Positions 63,672-64,000 of a stretch of 64,000 nt of DNA are shown in pieces (the first letter of the stretch is position 1; every line of letters starts with the position of its first letter). A model generated the notes under the pieces. That model searched no databases. It was not told the DNA's origin and saw only the letters and a program-made list of their open reading frames with translations. The DNA is from Myxococcota bacterium (lineage in GTDB: Bacteria; Myxococcota; B64-G9): NCBI GenBank assembly GCA_022710975.1, contig JAKLGA010000001.1, positions 620,001-684,000 of the forward strand, given 5' to 3'. The position numbers and the translations under genes were made by a program.

Positions 63672-64000
63672 TCACTCCTCGTCCTTGCGGTTGCGCCCGG
63701 AGCGCGAGCGGTTCGGGCCGCCGCCGGTGCCGATGCTGCGCACGTACTCGATGAACGCGGCGCGATCGTCCATGATGTTGTGGTAGTCGCCCCGGCCGCG
63801 CCCGCCCCGGTGGCCGCCGTCGTGGCGCCGGGCTCCGCCGCGGTCGTCCCGGCGCTCGCCGCCAGCCGGGCGGGGAGGCCGGCCAGCGCTGCGCGCGCCG
63901 AGCGCCATGGTCAAGAGCTCGCCGCACAGGGCGTCCAGCTCGATCCCCTCCTGGCGGGCCAGGAAGGCCAGCTCGCGGTGCAGCCCGGCGCTCACCTTGA
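63672..64000 (-). CDS. HicB-like ribbon-helix-helix protein, 5' part cut by window edge
   Basis: At least 109 codons are visible, and the reading frame stays open to the window edge. The first visible residues (KVSAGLHRELAFLARQEG, then ELDALCGELLTMAL) match a ribbon-helix-helix fold of the HicB/antitoxin type. An Arg/Gly/His-rich low-complexity stretch follows, ending in a short helix (DDRAAFIEYVRSI) and a basic tail (GPNRSRSGRNRKDEE). A GTG at 63995 could be a start, but the RHH beta-strand begins before it, so the true start is probably outside. DNA binding is inferred. No toxin gene is visible on this side. Confidence 0.6.
   Translation of the reverse strand, partial: KVSAGLHRELAFLARQEGIELDALCGELLTMALGARSAGRPPRPAGGERRDDRGGARRHDGGHRGGRGRGDYHNIMDDRAAFIEYVRSIGTGGGPNRSRSGRNRKDEE

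Noticed and set aside
63672-63995. Complete 107-aa gene starting at GTG 63995
   Set aside because: The ribbon-helix-helix strand begins before this codon and the frame is open to the window edge, so the gene is more likely truncated.

Overview
The window is very GC-rich and reads like a chromosomal segment of a predatory or social deltaproteobacterium (Myxococcota or a close relative). The evidence is a Hanks-type Ser/Thr kinase beside an FHA-linked sigma-54 activator, a MYXO-CTERM-like sorting tail, large Cys-rich lipoproteins built from MopE-type and Dx(D/E)C repeats, thrombospondin type-3 repeats, a DUF4388 protein and many signal peptides and lipoboxes. The phylum call is inference from family content; there is no rRNA here. 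I see no phage, insertion sequence, CRISPR array or plasmid gene.

Layout. 1-10.7 kb (minus strand): an NtrC-type response regulator cut by the left edge; a 475-bp gap that appears to carry a plus-strand sigma-54-dependent small RNA with C-rich hairpin loops; then the signalling operon kinase > TPR protein > FHA/sigma-54 activator > SppA protease fused to a barrel-like domain; then a Cys-rich lipoprotein. 10.9-13.1 kb: a second Cys-rich lipoprotein with antistasin-like and Kazal inhibitor modules, and a small partner. 13.4-19.1 kb: PAS histidine kinase, glutamine amidotransferase, secreted beta-helix protein with a MYXO-CTERM tail, SpmA-SpmB fusion and rhomboid protease. 19.2-28.5 kb: a large DUF protein, a GT9 glycosyltransferase, an FHA protein, and a run of a chalcone-isomerase-like protein, a solitary DNA methyltransferase, a secreted alpha/beta hydrolase and a small secreted protein. 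28.5-33.4 kb (minus): a fused MFS/spermidine-synthase-like protein, an FAD dehydrogenase and a ThuA-like protein, coupled by 4-bp overlaps.

33.5-38.1 kb: a lipoprotein, a 79-aa protein behind a second sigma-54-like promoter, and the glycolytic run gap-pgk-tpiA-secG. 38.1-49.3 kb: a TonB energy-transduction operon (TPR lipoprotein, TonB, ExbB, two ExbD) divergent from a 1538-aa thrombospondin-repeat lipoprotein and an Oar-like TonB-dependent transporter. This looks like one outer-membrane transport, secretion or display machine and is the most system-like block of the window. 49.4-60.6 kb: a YfiR-like protein, tRNA-Leu(GAG), a TPR/zinc-ribbon membrane protein, a DUF4388 protein, and the housekeeping run ybeZ(phoH)-pgpH-ybeY-lnt. 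60.6-64 kb: a zinc-ribbon membrane protein, a CpaF/TadA ATPase with two co-oriented membrane or secreted proteins, and an edge-truncated HicB-like ribbon-helix-helix protein.

Genes are tightly packed with many ATGA or GTGA overlaps. Candidate vegetative promoters repeatedly take the form TTGnnn-17-TAnnnT, and several sit so close to the ATG that the mRNA would be leaderless. Two good sigma-54 (GG-N10-GC) promoters fit with the presence of two sigma-54 activators in the same window.
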